Of a stretch of DNA of 64,000 nt, positions 12,783 to 23,800 are shown in pieces (the stretch's first letter is position 1; every line of letters begins with the position of its first letter). A program made the translations under genes and the position numbers. The notes under the pieces are model-generated. The model was not told where the DNA came from, did not search any database, and saw only the letters and a list, made by a program, of their open reading frames with translations. This stretch comes from Straminergon stramineum. Its lineage: Eukaryota; Streptophyta; Bryopsida; Hypnales; Calliergonaceae. The DNA lies in NCBI GenBank assembly GCA_963920665.1, contig OY987269.1, positions 23,252,501 through 23,316,500 on the forward strand. The letters run 5' to 3'.

Positions 12783-13313
12783 TTCTTAGGTTAAACAAAA
12801 TTCACAATGTCATGTTGGATTCTCATCTACTCTTGGTGATTGGCTACAATTTGTCAATAAAAGTTACATTTTGCAAAATTCTGAAGTACAAATTAACTAT
12901 TTAGCACCATTGATGATGCAACAAAATGTCGACAATGCACAATGGTGTAATAGAAGAGTACCACACTTCCTTTTGATAAGCGGCAAAGACAGATTTCAAT
13001 TTCTCTGTTGTTACTTCTGTGACCTTCACCTTCTCAAGAGGGCCGGGTGAATTGACCCCCTCACTTGTCCCCAACAGAAAATGCTGAAATTTTTCATTTG
13101 ACACACATGATAAAATTTGCAGTTTTGAATTCATATTTGCAATCAAAAGCCACAAATTAGCTAGGAGAGGTGTAGAAGATATATTAATGAAGCTCGAAAA
13201 ATGGAGTCTTTTTTTAACATGCAGTAATGGATTGACTTCAGGGGGACAAGTCATAGGGATTGGTTTACCCTAGATCTCAAGAGTGCCTTCTATGCTTGCT
13301 GTAAGCCCCAGGA
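12783..13313. other. Intergenic DNA, no gene seen
   Basis: A minus-strand frame of 117 codons at 12901-13254 has no recognisable domain or conserved context. Nothing else stands out. Confidence 0.4.
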
Positions 13314-13314
13314 G

Positions 13315-14263
13315 TAAGATAAATCAGCCCATGATAGGCCAACTCTCTCATACAAACACCTATAGAACCATCCATTACAGTCTTCCATCAATTCATGGTA
13401 GACTTTATCTAGAAAATGAAATTAGGACTTCATTAGGTAGGTTAATGGCCAAAATCAGTGCTTAGGGTGATGGTGATGGAGTTATTAAGGTAAAGTAGCC
13501 CATTGTGGTCATAATGAGGAGTTTGGCCTCATGACGTTGCTGAATTTTTTCAATTTTTCCCCTAGAGAAAGACAAGTGTGAGAAATAGTGAGAGCAATTG
13601 AAATTGTATTTTTTTTGACAAAGTATGAATTTGCTATGAAGTTTTGAAGTTCTCAGTGCATCATGGTCTAAAAGAGTTTGTAGACTACCCTAGAACCAAC
13701 AAAATTAGAATCCATGATGCTCATCTTGTTCACCTAAAGCAGTCGTAATATTCTCTAATATGGAAGGCTTAAAAAGTCAATTCTTAGAATGAATTCACAC
13801 AAAAAAGTTGGAGGTTCCTAATGGAGTCACTAATCACTCCATTATTGTCATATAAGACATGCATTGTGGCCCAAATCTCACATACTAAAAAAACCTATAA
13901 TGGGGTCATTCCTTAGGTGATCATTATGGGTCATTTGACCACAATGGGATGCTTTACCTCTAGTGATTGCTTTAGGAACTTCCACCTTTCTAGTGTATAG
14001 AAATATTGTTACTACTTTATGTGGTTTGAAGACCATGATGGATACACTTTTTGATGGTTTTCGAGTAGTTTACAAGCTGTTTGGGGCTAACTAGGCAACA
14101 AACTTCAAAAATTCAGAAAAATTCATACTTTGTCAAAAAAATAAATTTCAGTTGCTCCCTCCATTTCTCATGTTTGTCTTTATATGGTAAAAAGATTCAA
14201 AATTTTCAAAAATGTGAACAATGCAAACTAGTCATTTTGCTAGTCATAGGTTGATTTATCTTA
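13315..14263. mobile_element. Nested TA-flanked inverted-repeat elements
   Basis: Outer ends: TA then AGATAAATCAGCCCATGATA on the left, and the inverse AGATAAATCAACCTATGA next to TA on the right. An inner pair lies at about 13488 (AGGTAAAGTAGCCCATTGTG) and 13959 (inverse AGGTAAAGCATCCCATTGTG), with closely related end sequences. The inside matches the element at 48457-48978. The block near 13600-13770 (GACAAA-TAT, TTTGTAGACTACC, CCTAAAGCAGTC) is colinear with 48588-48720, and the right third matches the left end of that copy in inverse orientation. This suggests one copy inserted in or joined to another. No transposase is seen. TA flanks recall Tc1/mariner, but the class is inferred. Confidence 0.6.
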
Positions 14264-16042
14264 GTGACAAGATTGTGAAGTTGGATTTCAACAATCATTA
14301 GTACAAATTCTCCACAAATTAAAATGTTTTTCTACTAATTCTACAATAGTTTCAATGCAATTTGTGCAGGAATTTGTGTTAGCTTTAACATAGTTTCAAC
14401 ACAAAATCATTTCAACCCATGGTGGTTTTGATTAGTGAATGTGAACTAAACTAATAGATATATCAAGAGAGAACCTATGTCAAGTTCAATGGAGGATTCT
14501 GCAGGCCCACATACACTATGGTCTTCCAGAATAAACTCAACAATGTAAACATTAAACCCTATATAGCAAAGTGTAATGAATTTGTACATAGCCTAGTTGT
14601 TGCATTCTCCACCTAAACCAACCAAACAATTTATCAAATGCAAGCAATGTGCTCTTGTTAGGGATCAATCAATTCCAAGCGTAAGCAAATACCACCCTCA
14701 TGATCTATCTTGCCTCCTTTAACCTCAATAGGTTGTGCTACATCATTCAAGCGTCATTTTTAGTAAATTTATATTTCAATTTGTGATGGTTATAATTTCA
14801 TTTTTGTGGTTTTACATAAGAATTAATTGAAAATTATTAATGAATTTTTGAACCACTTAATGTTACGAACAAAGCTAAACATAGACTTATATTAGTCATG
14901 ATAAATAGATAGCACTGGACCCAAATATATTTGTATTGGGGGCTTGAATATGAAAGTCCTTATAGACATTTTTAATATATTTTGTTAGTTTATTGAATTC
15001 CAATGAATTTTGATTCTATTCTTGTTTTTCAAAGAAAGTTCTCATTTTCTTGCTAGAATGTTTGAAATCTACATGTGTTCATCACATAAAAATAACAATT
15101 TTTGAAGCTATTATTTTCATAACTCTTCTAAGAGCAAAAAAATTAAACCCTTAAAATTATCCTCTAAAAGATTAAGTCTAATGCCTACAAGTATTTTTTA
15201 AGGTTTTTGGATAGATTTCCACAATGTCAATCCTATAACATTTAGGAATGTACTAACAAATCAATAATTATATCCAACCAATTTTAAAAAAAAATTTGAA
15301 TCTTAGAAAGTTTAGAACTGTACTATTGACTTTTGTTATGAATATGAGGTATATAAAAGCCTTTGGGTATTGTAGCTTTTTGAATTTCAAATACATCCAA
15401 TGGTTACTAGAAAATTACAGGTCAAAACTTACACTAATAAATTTTGTATATACAATTATCTATTCAAATCAAACTTTACAATCATATGAAATGCATAGAG
15501 CATGTATTCAAAAATACAATTCCAATTTGCAATGGGCTACAAGAACCTTCAAATTGTATAAGATTTCACTAATGTATATATAATCACATCTAGTTTTTAC
15601 TTTCTAAATGTATATTCAACAATTTTTGGAATTGCAAGGGAAACTGTAAACTGAATTTCAACGATATGTCATTCATTAAAAACAATAAGAGTGTCATTGT
15701 CTCACAATTTAAGCTCACATTTTACCTCCACTTGATGATTGATAAAAAAAATTATGATTTGAATGTTACCAAAAGAGCGTGAAGGTCAAGATTTCCTTTG
15801 AAGAATTTGGATTCTTTAAATATTATTACATGAATTATAGTTTGAGTCAATTTGTTTGATTTTTAGAGATTAAAGAGCATATATGTGACATCACTTGAAT
15901 TGCTCTTGATTCAAAGATTATAACTCTTTATCTTGATTCCACTCTATTCTAAGTGACAAGCTTTTGGTAAAATTGAAGTTAACTTTCTATATTATTTTAA
16001 TAATTTTCATATTTTTAAGCCTTCATTGGGTGAATTTATTTA
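14264..16042. other. AT-rich intergenic DNA, no gene seen
   Basis: Only short frames. The longest, 95 codons at 15296-15583 plus, is Tyr/Ile/Leu/Asn-rich, as expected of AT-rich non-coding DNA. Confidence 0.5.
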
Positions 16043-16270
16043 CACTATAAGAAACCAAAGTTTTTCGACATCTAAGTTGATGGATTTTAGGTGACGTTGA
16101 ATATAACAATCCATATTTTTATGTCAACAATAAAGTCCATAAGATGTTATAGTGGATGCCATTGTTGATATAAAAACAGAATTTCTTATATTTGACGTCA
16201 CCTAAAATTTATCAACTTAGATGTTGATTGTTACATTAAATGTCACCTAGAACACAGTTTTCTTATAGTA
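16043..16270. mobile_element. CACTA-type MITE, 228 bp, TSD TTA
   Basis: It starts CACTATAAGAAACCAAAG and ends with an imperfect inverse, TTTTCTTATAGTA. TTA flanks both sides (16040-16042 and 16271-16273). Internal blocks (CGACATCTAAGTTGATGGAT, AATATAACAATCCATATTTT, GTCACCTA) match the element at 12566 and also occur in inverse orientation within this copy. The final base is A where the family has G, a small decay at the right end. Confidence 0.85.
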
Positions 16271-16273
16271 TTA

Positions 16274-17432
16274 GGCAATATGAAAAATAATATTTATGGT
16301 GGATAAATATTACTACCGAAATTTATTCAATTAGAACAAGTCTCTTTGTACTAATTGGATGAAATTCGCATGAATATGATCTAATTAGTTTGAACATTTG
16401 GATGCAATCTACATGAAATTTGGATGAAGGTAGGTGAAAGTAGGATGAAAATTCGATAAGGGTGGATATATGATTGATGACAACTATACTATTGAAAATA
16501 ATTTGAAATTAGTGCAAGACACATAGTATTAGTTCTAATTATAATATTGTCAACTTATTTATTAGTGCGCCTCACAAAATTGGATGATTTTAAGATTAGT
16601 GCAAGTTAATGATAATACTATGGCAAGATTCACTAATAAAATTAACTTGAGTGTACATAAACTAAATTTATTTTTTTGGTGATGAATGATTGTTTACAAT
16701 TTTTGTATATGACTCCTAAATGAAACAACAACAATCTTACACAAGTGTCTACGTAGTTGGAGACACAAAGATCCTTAACCTCATAGTTAATTCTTGACCA
16801 AATTCAAAACTAACTACATATTCTAAAAACTACAAAAAGAAAAGACAAACATTGTAAAATTTTGAGGAGTACCAAACAAAGATAACTTATTGAAAAAAAA
16901 TTAGAAATAGTAAATTACAATCACAATTAGAAGGTTCCAAAAGTTATTTAAAATCCACTACCAATCTATCACTTATCTATGCTTAATCTTCATAATGCCA
17001 CTTGATTTGAGGCACTTTCAAGTTCTAAAAAGAAATCAAAAGCCAATTGGAAACAATATTGGTGGATGTTGATGAGCATGGCACATTCCTTGGGAATAGT
17101 AGGTGTAAAATTGTACTTGGCACTGGTTAAAAGGATGGTAGAGCAATATTCTACACCTCAATTTTTAATAAATTTTGTCCCCCTTGACCCCTATTTTTGA
17201 CACAAATGAAATGGAATTTCATTGCAAAAAAGATACATTTTGTCCCCCTTTCAAAACTTCTAGAATGTATAGTTAGTTTTAAATTTGATGAAGAATTAAT
17301 TATATGGGAAAGGCCCAAGTGAGAAATGGATCTTTTTGTCAACAACTCTTTATTATAATCATTGTTTGACTACAACAAATTATTCAAGTGTCAATCAACA
17401 AAGATATTGAAGTGTTTGCCTTACATACCACC
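16274..17432. other. AT-rich intergenic DNA, no gene seen
   Basis: Short interrupted frames only. No repeat boundary or conserved peptide is recognised. Confidence 0.5.
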
Positions 17433-18006
17433 TTAACCCCTAAAGGACAATTGTCCGTTGAACGGACAATCGAAATCCGGGTAGGTTTCTATGAAGTCAA
17501 TTTTGGTTGGATGTTCACAAATTTTTGACACAAGGTGTAAACATGTACACCCTAAGTGGGAATATAAATTTTTTTCGATCAGATGCCTGGATCAAAAGTT
17601 GTGCTGCCCTGAACTTTTTTTTAAATCGGGCAGCTTTTGCAAAACTCCTTCTTTACTTCTGAAATTTTACAGGTATCTAGTTTACATGATTTCAGATACA
17701 AATGTAAAAAAAAATAACCATGTATAGTGTAAAAATCTCACTTTTACAGGAGTTAAAGTCTGCTGGCCCTGTCAGGCAGGGTAAAAAAAAAACTTTTTCT
17801 TCTAACTTCGAACCTTATAATCTTTCAATCCGTGCGGTCAAAGTTTCTGAAATTTTTTCCACGTATTACCATAGTAGTCTAGTACAAATTTGTACGGTTG
17901 AATTTTGAAAAAAACACATTTTTATTTCATTTTTTTCTTACTGTTCTAAGAAGTGGCAGTTTTTCACAGTTTGTATCCAAAATGTGCCTCGTCCTTTAGG
18001 GGTTAA
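17433..18006. mobile_element. TTAA-flanked piggyBac-like element, 566 bp
   Basis: TTAA stands at both edges (17433-17436 and 18003-18006). The element between starts CCCCTAAAGGACAA and ends with the inverse of CCCCTAAAGGACGA: 12 identical terminal bases, then one mismatch and one match. TTAA target sites and CCC...GGG ends are piggyBac hallmarks. Just inside the left end is a perfect hairpin, ATTGTCCGTT-G-AACGGACAAT, overlapping the palindrome GGACAATTGTCC. Two short plus-strand frames (17491-17727 and 17720-17908) show no transposase similarity, so it is non-autonomous. Confidence 0.75.
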
Positions 18007-19041
18007 TTGGAATATAGGGGATTATAAACAATTTCCATAATCCTCTATCCCTTCAAGTGGCTCAATTCTTTTACCTCAACATACCCCATACTAACCTAGA
18101 CAAACAGCTGCACTGCGATAGGCTTTTCTTTTGTCTCAATGACACAAGCTTGCTTTTCAAGTAAGGTAGCTGCTCAAACTTCCTCACGAAAGCTTCCTCA
18201 CGAAAGCTTCTCTAAATTAGATGCAAAGCCTCCTCCTCCCCTGCGATCTAGAGCCAATAGAAATTCTCACGTGTAACAGTTAACTTATGCTCAAAATTCT
18301 TGAAGTCCACAGGCATTCCGCAGACAAATTCTTCATCCTTCAAACTGACTCCATTGGATTTTCAAGGAGGTGCCGTGTGGGCCAACTCAGGGACTTCACT
18401 GACTGAGGCTGGAATACGGAAAATACTCAGTTTGGCAATAAGCTTAGCCACAAGCAACCTCCACCCGGCCCCAAGATCGACGCTTCCCAAATAAACACCA
18501 GTCACAAGCGACGAACGACGAACGATGACGAAGTCCGAGCCGAACGGAACGAGAAACGAACTCTGGTCGGCGTCTGTGAGATGAAAGCTTATCTGCAAAA
18601 GAACGAAGGGAACGAACGGAGGACGACAGGGAACGACCCCCGGGATGAAAAATGCCGCAACGGCACGCCAGTCTCCTCGACTACCATCCACTTGTCATCC
18701 GGGTCCCACCGGGTCCCACCTGGTCACGACCTGTGCATCATCCGGTTCCACGCAGGGTATCATCCACCCGCCGTCGTATTTAGACACGACCGTGAGCACC
18801 CTCATCGTCTCCCTCAACTCCCACGTCCCTCGCAGGATCCGCTTCCCCTGCACCGCCATCGCCATCGCCATTTCCAGTGGCCCGCATAAGTTCATCTTTG
18901 CATTGCCGACTTGCTGCACAGCGAATTCGCTCCCTCGGATTTAAAAAAAAAAATATTGTTGGAGGTGGAGGCAGCGGGGTGCGGCACAGAGGGGGGCGCG
19001 GGGTGCACGGGGGAGTGGGAGTGGGAGGGGCGGCGGCTTCG
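18007..19041 (+). promoter_or_regulatory. Upstream region and probable 5' UTR of the NARA5-type gene
   Basis: Base composition switches from AT-rich to G+C-rich at about 18300-18500 and stays so into the first exon. Short open frames on both strands here look like by-products of G+C-rich DNA. A 14-15 bp direct duplication (TTCCTCACGAAAGC) lies at about 18180-18210. No TATA box can be assigned with confidence. Confidence 0.4.
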
Positions 19042-22000
19042 ATGGCCGCCATAGCCAACCTGCCTTCACTCACATCCGCCGGGTTGTTGCAGCAGCAGGG
19101 GTCTAGCAGCAGCAACAGCAGCAGCAGCGGAGGAGGCGAGAAGGAGGGAGAGGCCAATTCTTGTTTCGTGGCGCGGCGACCACGTCGTTGCAGTGCTGTT
19201 GTCGTGCGGAGCTCTAATTTGACGGCGTCTTCTTCTCCTTCCTCTCCTCCTCCTCCTCCTTCTTCTCTGTCTTCCTCCTCGTCTTTTTCGACCTCATCTT
19301 CTTCCAAAGCTAGGTCCAGGGGGTCCATCGGCCGGGGCAGAATTAGTTTGTTCCAGAGTGACCACGCGGTCTTGTTCATGATTCACAGGCTGGCATGTGC
19401 GTGTAACGGGGACAGGCAGCGACAGCACACCATGTGTAACGGCCTGAGTAAGGGCTCGGAAAATGCTGCCTACCAGGTACGCATATCAGGGGCTTTACGT
19501 CCTTAAAGAGGTGTGTTGGTTGCCGTGGAGTATGTCAATTGTAAAGTGTGTCCGAATTTTGGGTGGAAGGCTCTCATGTGCGCTGTCGACTGTTTTTACT
19601 TTTAAGAATGGAATTTCTGAAGATGTGTTTGTCGTGGTCATGATGATTGAGGTGACCCTGAAGATATACTTGTCGTTGGAAGAATGCCACTTACTGAAGA
19701 TAAGATTAGTTGGCAAGATTTATCGGCTTCGTCTTGAAACCCTTATCATAATTTTAAAGATACCGTTTACAATTTGTACAATTTTTAGGCACGTGACATA
19801 TCCAATTTCAAGATGTCGGTGGCTTATTTAGGTCGGGATGGCACGTCGTGGAAGGGGTGAGAGTTGAATTTTCCCACATTGTTATCTGTTTAAATATACG
19901 AGACATGTCATGTCTTCAGAATCATAGGTTTTCATAGTTCAAAGAATCATACAATCTCTCGGTGTCCGAGGGAAATGGATATTGTAGGAACAGGGGAAAT
20001 TGCTTGAAAGTAGGATATGAGTGCGCGGTCTGCTTCAGAGGGGCCCTCATAGTTTCGCTCTACGGCTGAGGGTACGCTGGTGTAATACTTGGCAGATTAG
20101 GTCATTTCAGCTCAGTAATTGAACCTAACCTCAAAGAAGTTGAAATCCAATATGTTTTCAGCCTGGTGTGAATTTAGAGTGCATTCAATCTCTTCTTTAC
20201 TACTAGGGTATAGCTTCTTGCCAACTTCTGGCGTACTCTTCTATGACTGATATTTCCTGATAGCAAAACTATTTCAAAACCTACAGAACTGCTGTTGTGT
20301 GGTCCAAGAAATGCCACTCCCAATTTCTCGTTCGGGTATTATTCTTGTGCTCTCTTGATACAATACAACGCTCGTCCTCCAGACAAAGTGCGAAGTTGGC
20401 TGGTAGTTGATCAATTTAAGGTCTTCTTGGATTCTATATTAGTATTCAAGCCTACTCGATTTGTCTTGCAGATGAATGGTGATCCTCAGAGAACAGAGGA
20501 CCAACCTTATGGCATACCTGACAAAACAGTTCCAGAACGTTGGGACGTCGTTGGCCTCGGCCAAGCTATGGTATTATTATTGTCACTCTCTCGCTTTGGT
20601 TTCTTGATGACTTCCTCTCCGAGCTTTAGTTGTCTTGCCGACTGAGTAAGAACAGAGTGACAAGATTCGATGCAGATCCATTTTAATTTTCCTTCTTTAT
20701 TGCTTTCAGGTCGATTTCTCTGGCACTGTAGGCTATGACTTTCTGGAAGAGCTAGGGTTAGTGAAAGGCACTCGGAAGGTAGTGAACCACGAGGAAAGAG
20801 GGAAAGTACTGCGTGCTTTAGATGGTCGCAATTACAAGCTTTCCGCCGGGGGGTCCCTCTCCAACACCTTGGTTGCACTGGCTAGGTTGGGTACGACCTG
20901 CGGTGAGAACTCTGCACAGAACGTTGCCATGACGGGCAGTGTTGGCAGTGATCCTCTGGGGGATTTCTACAGGTGACAATCAATTTGCAACTGCTTGTTA
21001 TCTGATGAAATCTTCCGCCTTTGTAATTACTTTGTATGGCTTAGGGAAAGAATTCGCTCTCTGCTTTACAGTGCGCTCCCGTTTCTTGTGAATGTTGTCT
21101 TTTTTTATTCTGTGATGTAAGACATCGTGAGCTGTGCGATATTAGCAAGGCATTCATTTGCTGAAGGATGTGTTAATGGTGTGTTGTTCAGAACCAAATT
21201 GCTACGGGCAAATGTACATTTCTTGTCCCAGCCTGTCGTAGATGGCACGACAGGCACCGTCATTGTGCTGACCACGCCTGATGCACAGCGCACCATGCTC
21301 TCTTACCAGGTTAGAAAATTTCACCTCTTCTCTTCTATTTTTTTCTCTTCTTTCATATTGATGGCATTGGTATCTGAACATGCTTGTTTGTGTGAATAGG
21401 GAATGTCTTCGATTGTGAACTTCGATGCAGTGCTAGCTGGAGCTATTGCTAAGTCAAGAGTGCTGGTAGTAGAAGGCTATTTGTGGGAAATTAGTCAGAC
21501 CATTGAGGCGATTGCTCAAGCTTGTGAGGCTGCACGCCAGCAAGGGGTATTAGTGGCATTGACTGCTAGCGATGTCTCTTGTGTGACTCGACATCGACAG
21601 CAGTTTTGGTGAGCAGCATTCTCAGTACATTCATATCATAGACCTAGGTTAATTCAATTAACTGATTCTGAGATAACGAAGTAGTCAAAAGAGTTTTTAT
21701 GTCGAGTCATTTCATGTCTCTGATGTTTTTGCTCCCTTAACGCTTCTCGTTGGAACTTCTGTCGCAGGGATGTTATGTGCCAAAGCACGGATATCTTGTT
21801 TGCCAATGCTGACGAAGCTCGAGCTCTGTGTGCATTTGGGGACGATTCTACTCCGGAACAGGCTGCGAAGCATCTTAACCAGTTCTGCCCACTGGTCTCC
21901 GTCACTGATGGGGCACGGGGTTCCTACATTGGATTGAGAGGAGAGTTGGTTTTTATACCTCCTGCACCGTGTGTTCCAGTGGATACTTGTGGAGCTGGAG

Positions 22001-22245
22001 ACGCTTATGCCGCTGGTGTGCTTTATGGATTGCTTCGTGGAGTTCCTGACATCAAAGGGATGGGAGATTTGGCAGCCCGAGTTGCAGCTGTAGTGGTCGG
22101 CCAACAGGGAACGCGACTGAAAGAGGATGCGGCTGTTGAACTTGCTGAGTCTGTGAACAGTCTTTCTGGCCTTCTAGATACGCGGATAATGGAGCTTATG
22201 GGAATGAAAGATGAACTGCAGACCAAGAAGATCTCGAGTGTATAA
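19042..22245 (+). CDS. NARA5: Plastid pfkB-family sugar kinase, NARA5-like
   Basis: Ribokinase/pfkB-fold kinase. The Arabidopsis relative NARA5 is a chloroplast protein needed for high expression of photosynthesis genes; its sugar substrate is unknown to me. Coding exons: 19042-19476, 20472-20570, 20710-20972, 21192-21309, 21400-21608, 21768-22245; phases join to about 533 aa. Residues 1-145 form a Ser/Gly/Pro-rich, low-complexity leader consistent with a plastid transit peptide. The kinase begins near ERWDVVGLGQAMVDFSG. pfkB signature 1 is visible as AGGSLSNTLVALARLG and signature 2 as DTCGAGDAYAAGVLYG, with the catalytic Asp in GAGD. TTGTVIVLTTPDAQRTML and VGQQGTRL are also present. The start is the ATG opening MAAIANLP; in-frame codons extend upstream to 18877, so a longer leader is possible. 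Family assignment is firm; orthology to NARA5 rests on remembered sequence. Confidence 0.88.
19090..19300 (+). repeat. Trinucleotide-rich coding low complexity
   Basis: AGC/CAG-type triplets near 19090-19130 and CCT/TCC/TCT triplets near 19230-19300 encode Gln/Ser and Ser/Pro runs in the predicted transit peptide of the NARA5-type kinase. Such runs are prone to length change and also create long antisense open frames. Confidence 0.7.
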
Positions 22246-23800
22246 GTAACAAGGCTGTGTATCTGGCCGAGAAGACGCAAATAAGAGTTGCGATCATTAC
22301 ATTTCACGACAGTAGTGCTCTTTTGACGTGGACCGAATTCTGGTCCTGCGGGTCGTTTCCACTGGGATTCAACGAGATTGCGGTCCCACGAGATTGCGAT
22401 TCATAAGCATATGGATACTTGAGCCTCAGGAACTTGGTGGGAATACTACTAAGATGCAGGCATCATAGTCCAATTGAATTTAAATTGTGGGGTCATGGAA
22501 GGGAGATGTTGGGGGATACGAAAAGTACCTGCTGCGTATAGATATGCTCTCAGGTATTCATTGACAGGGCAGTGAGATGACGAAAAACTATTCTTGGGTC
22601 GGACTTGACCAATCTTTAATCACATTCTTTCCACATCCATTTATGTGTCTAAAAATCAATTAAGACACGCACTGTTATGTCACTGCCGTGGACAGCAATT
22701 GCTACATTGTTCTATATAAAGTCTAACAATTCGGATCAGCATCAGACAGACTTGGGCATCCTCTCTACAAGCTTTATTTGCAGTTTACCTGGGTTTTGCA
22801 GCCGTGCTTCCTTTACTGGATTCGGGAGTGCTATTTTAGTGCCGGGTAAGATTTTGTCCCTTCATTTTAATACTCTTGGAGACGTTCGCTGTTATCCGAA
22901 TGAGGTTGATGTCCATATGGATTAGTGTTGCTCTATCGGTTGAAAGGGGCTACACTGATACCCCGTATATCTTAACAGAGGGGGTGAGGGGGGGCGAATG
23001 ACGGTCACCTAGAAAACTAGTGTCACCAAAAAAAATTAATATATATAATACTTCAGTCCACACTAATTTTATAGTTTTACAAATTAGTGTCATTCGCCCT
23101 GTTAGTGTCATACGCACTACTAAGCTTTAATCAGTGTAGTTAAGCCATATCATGAGTGTATTACCGAAGATCTGTGTTGTTTCGTTGATGGATTCCTTGC
23201 TGGTGTTGAAGATTCCTAACTGAATCTGGCAGGTGGGTTGTAAGTTAGCCTACAATGATGTTCCGGTATTGTGGCATGCATCTTTTACGTTTACGGCTCT
23301 TGGCTTCAATTGTTGAAACATGACTTGACATGACCATCCTCAAAAAGCCGACTTCAGTTGCTTGGAGGTCAGTCAGTGTAACTTCGACGAGAGTCACTTT
23401 TTGCAGGCGTGGTGACAACTCAATACACGTATGCCAGTTGCTTGGCTTTGCTCTCGGTACAGTCGGTAGCGTCCTTTTAGCATAGCAAAAGAGCAAGCGT
23501 AGACTTCCACGTCATGTTGGGAGCCCACTTATTAACCTAACTGATCTGCGTGCCACATCGGAGGGAAGGAAGTGAGAGGGAAGCATTCCATTGGCCATCA
23601 TGAGCAAATTCCTACTGTAGTTCCCGAGGAAAGGTACCGTACTACAGTAGATTACCAATAAAGTGCAGGGGAGTTTGAAGGGCAGCAGTAGTCGCAGATG
23701 ACTGTTGGGAAGTTAACGTACTGTAGTGATCTGTGCTAAGCTTAGCCTACAATGAATTTTGGAGGGCATGAAGATTTTTTGGAAGGTGAATTTGTTCCCC
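22246..23800. other. 3' flank of NARA5-type gene and intergenic DNA
   Basis: The first few hundred bases are probably 3' UTR. An 11-bp inverted pair, GGGCGAATGAC (about 22992) and GTCATTCGCCC (about 23091), brackets about 110 bp containing repeated TTAGTGTCA words and may mark a small MITE. A second 10-bp inverted pair, CTACTGTAGT and ACTACAGTAG, lies near 23612-23650. No gene is supported. Confidence 0.4.

Noticed and set aside
18780..19379. 199-codon antisense frame rich in Glu and Pro
   Set aside because: It is the complement of the Ser/Pro-rich triplet region of the NARA5-type first exon and has no conserved context.
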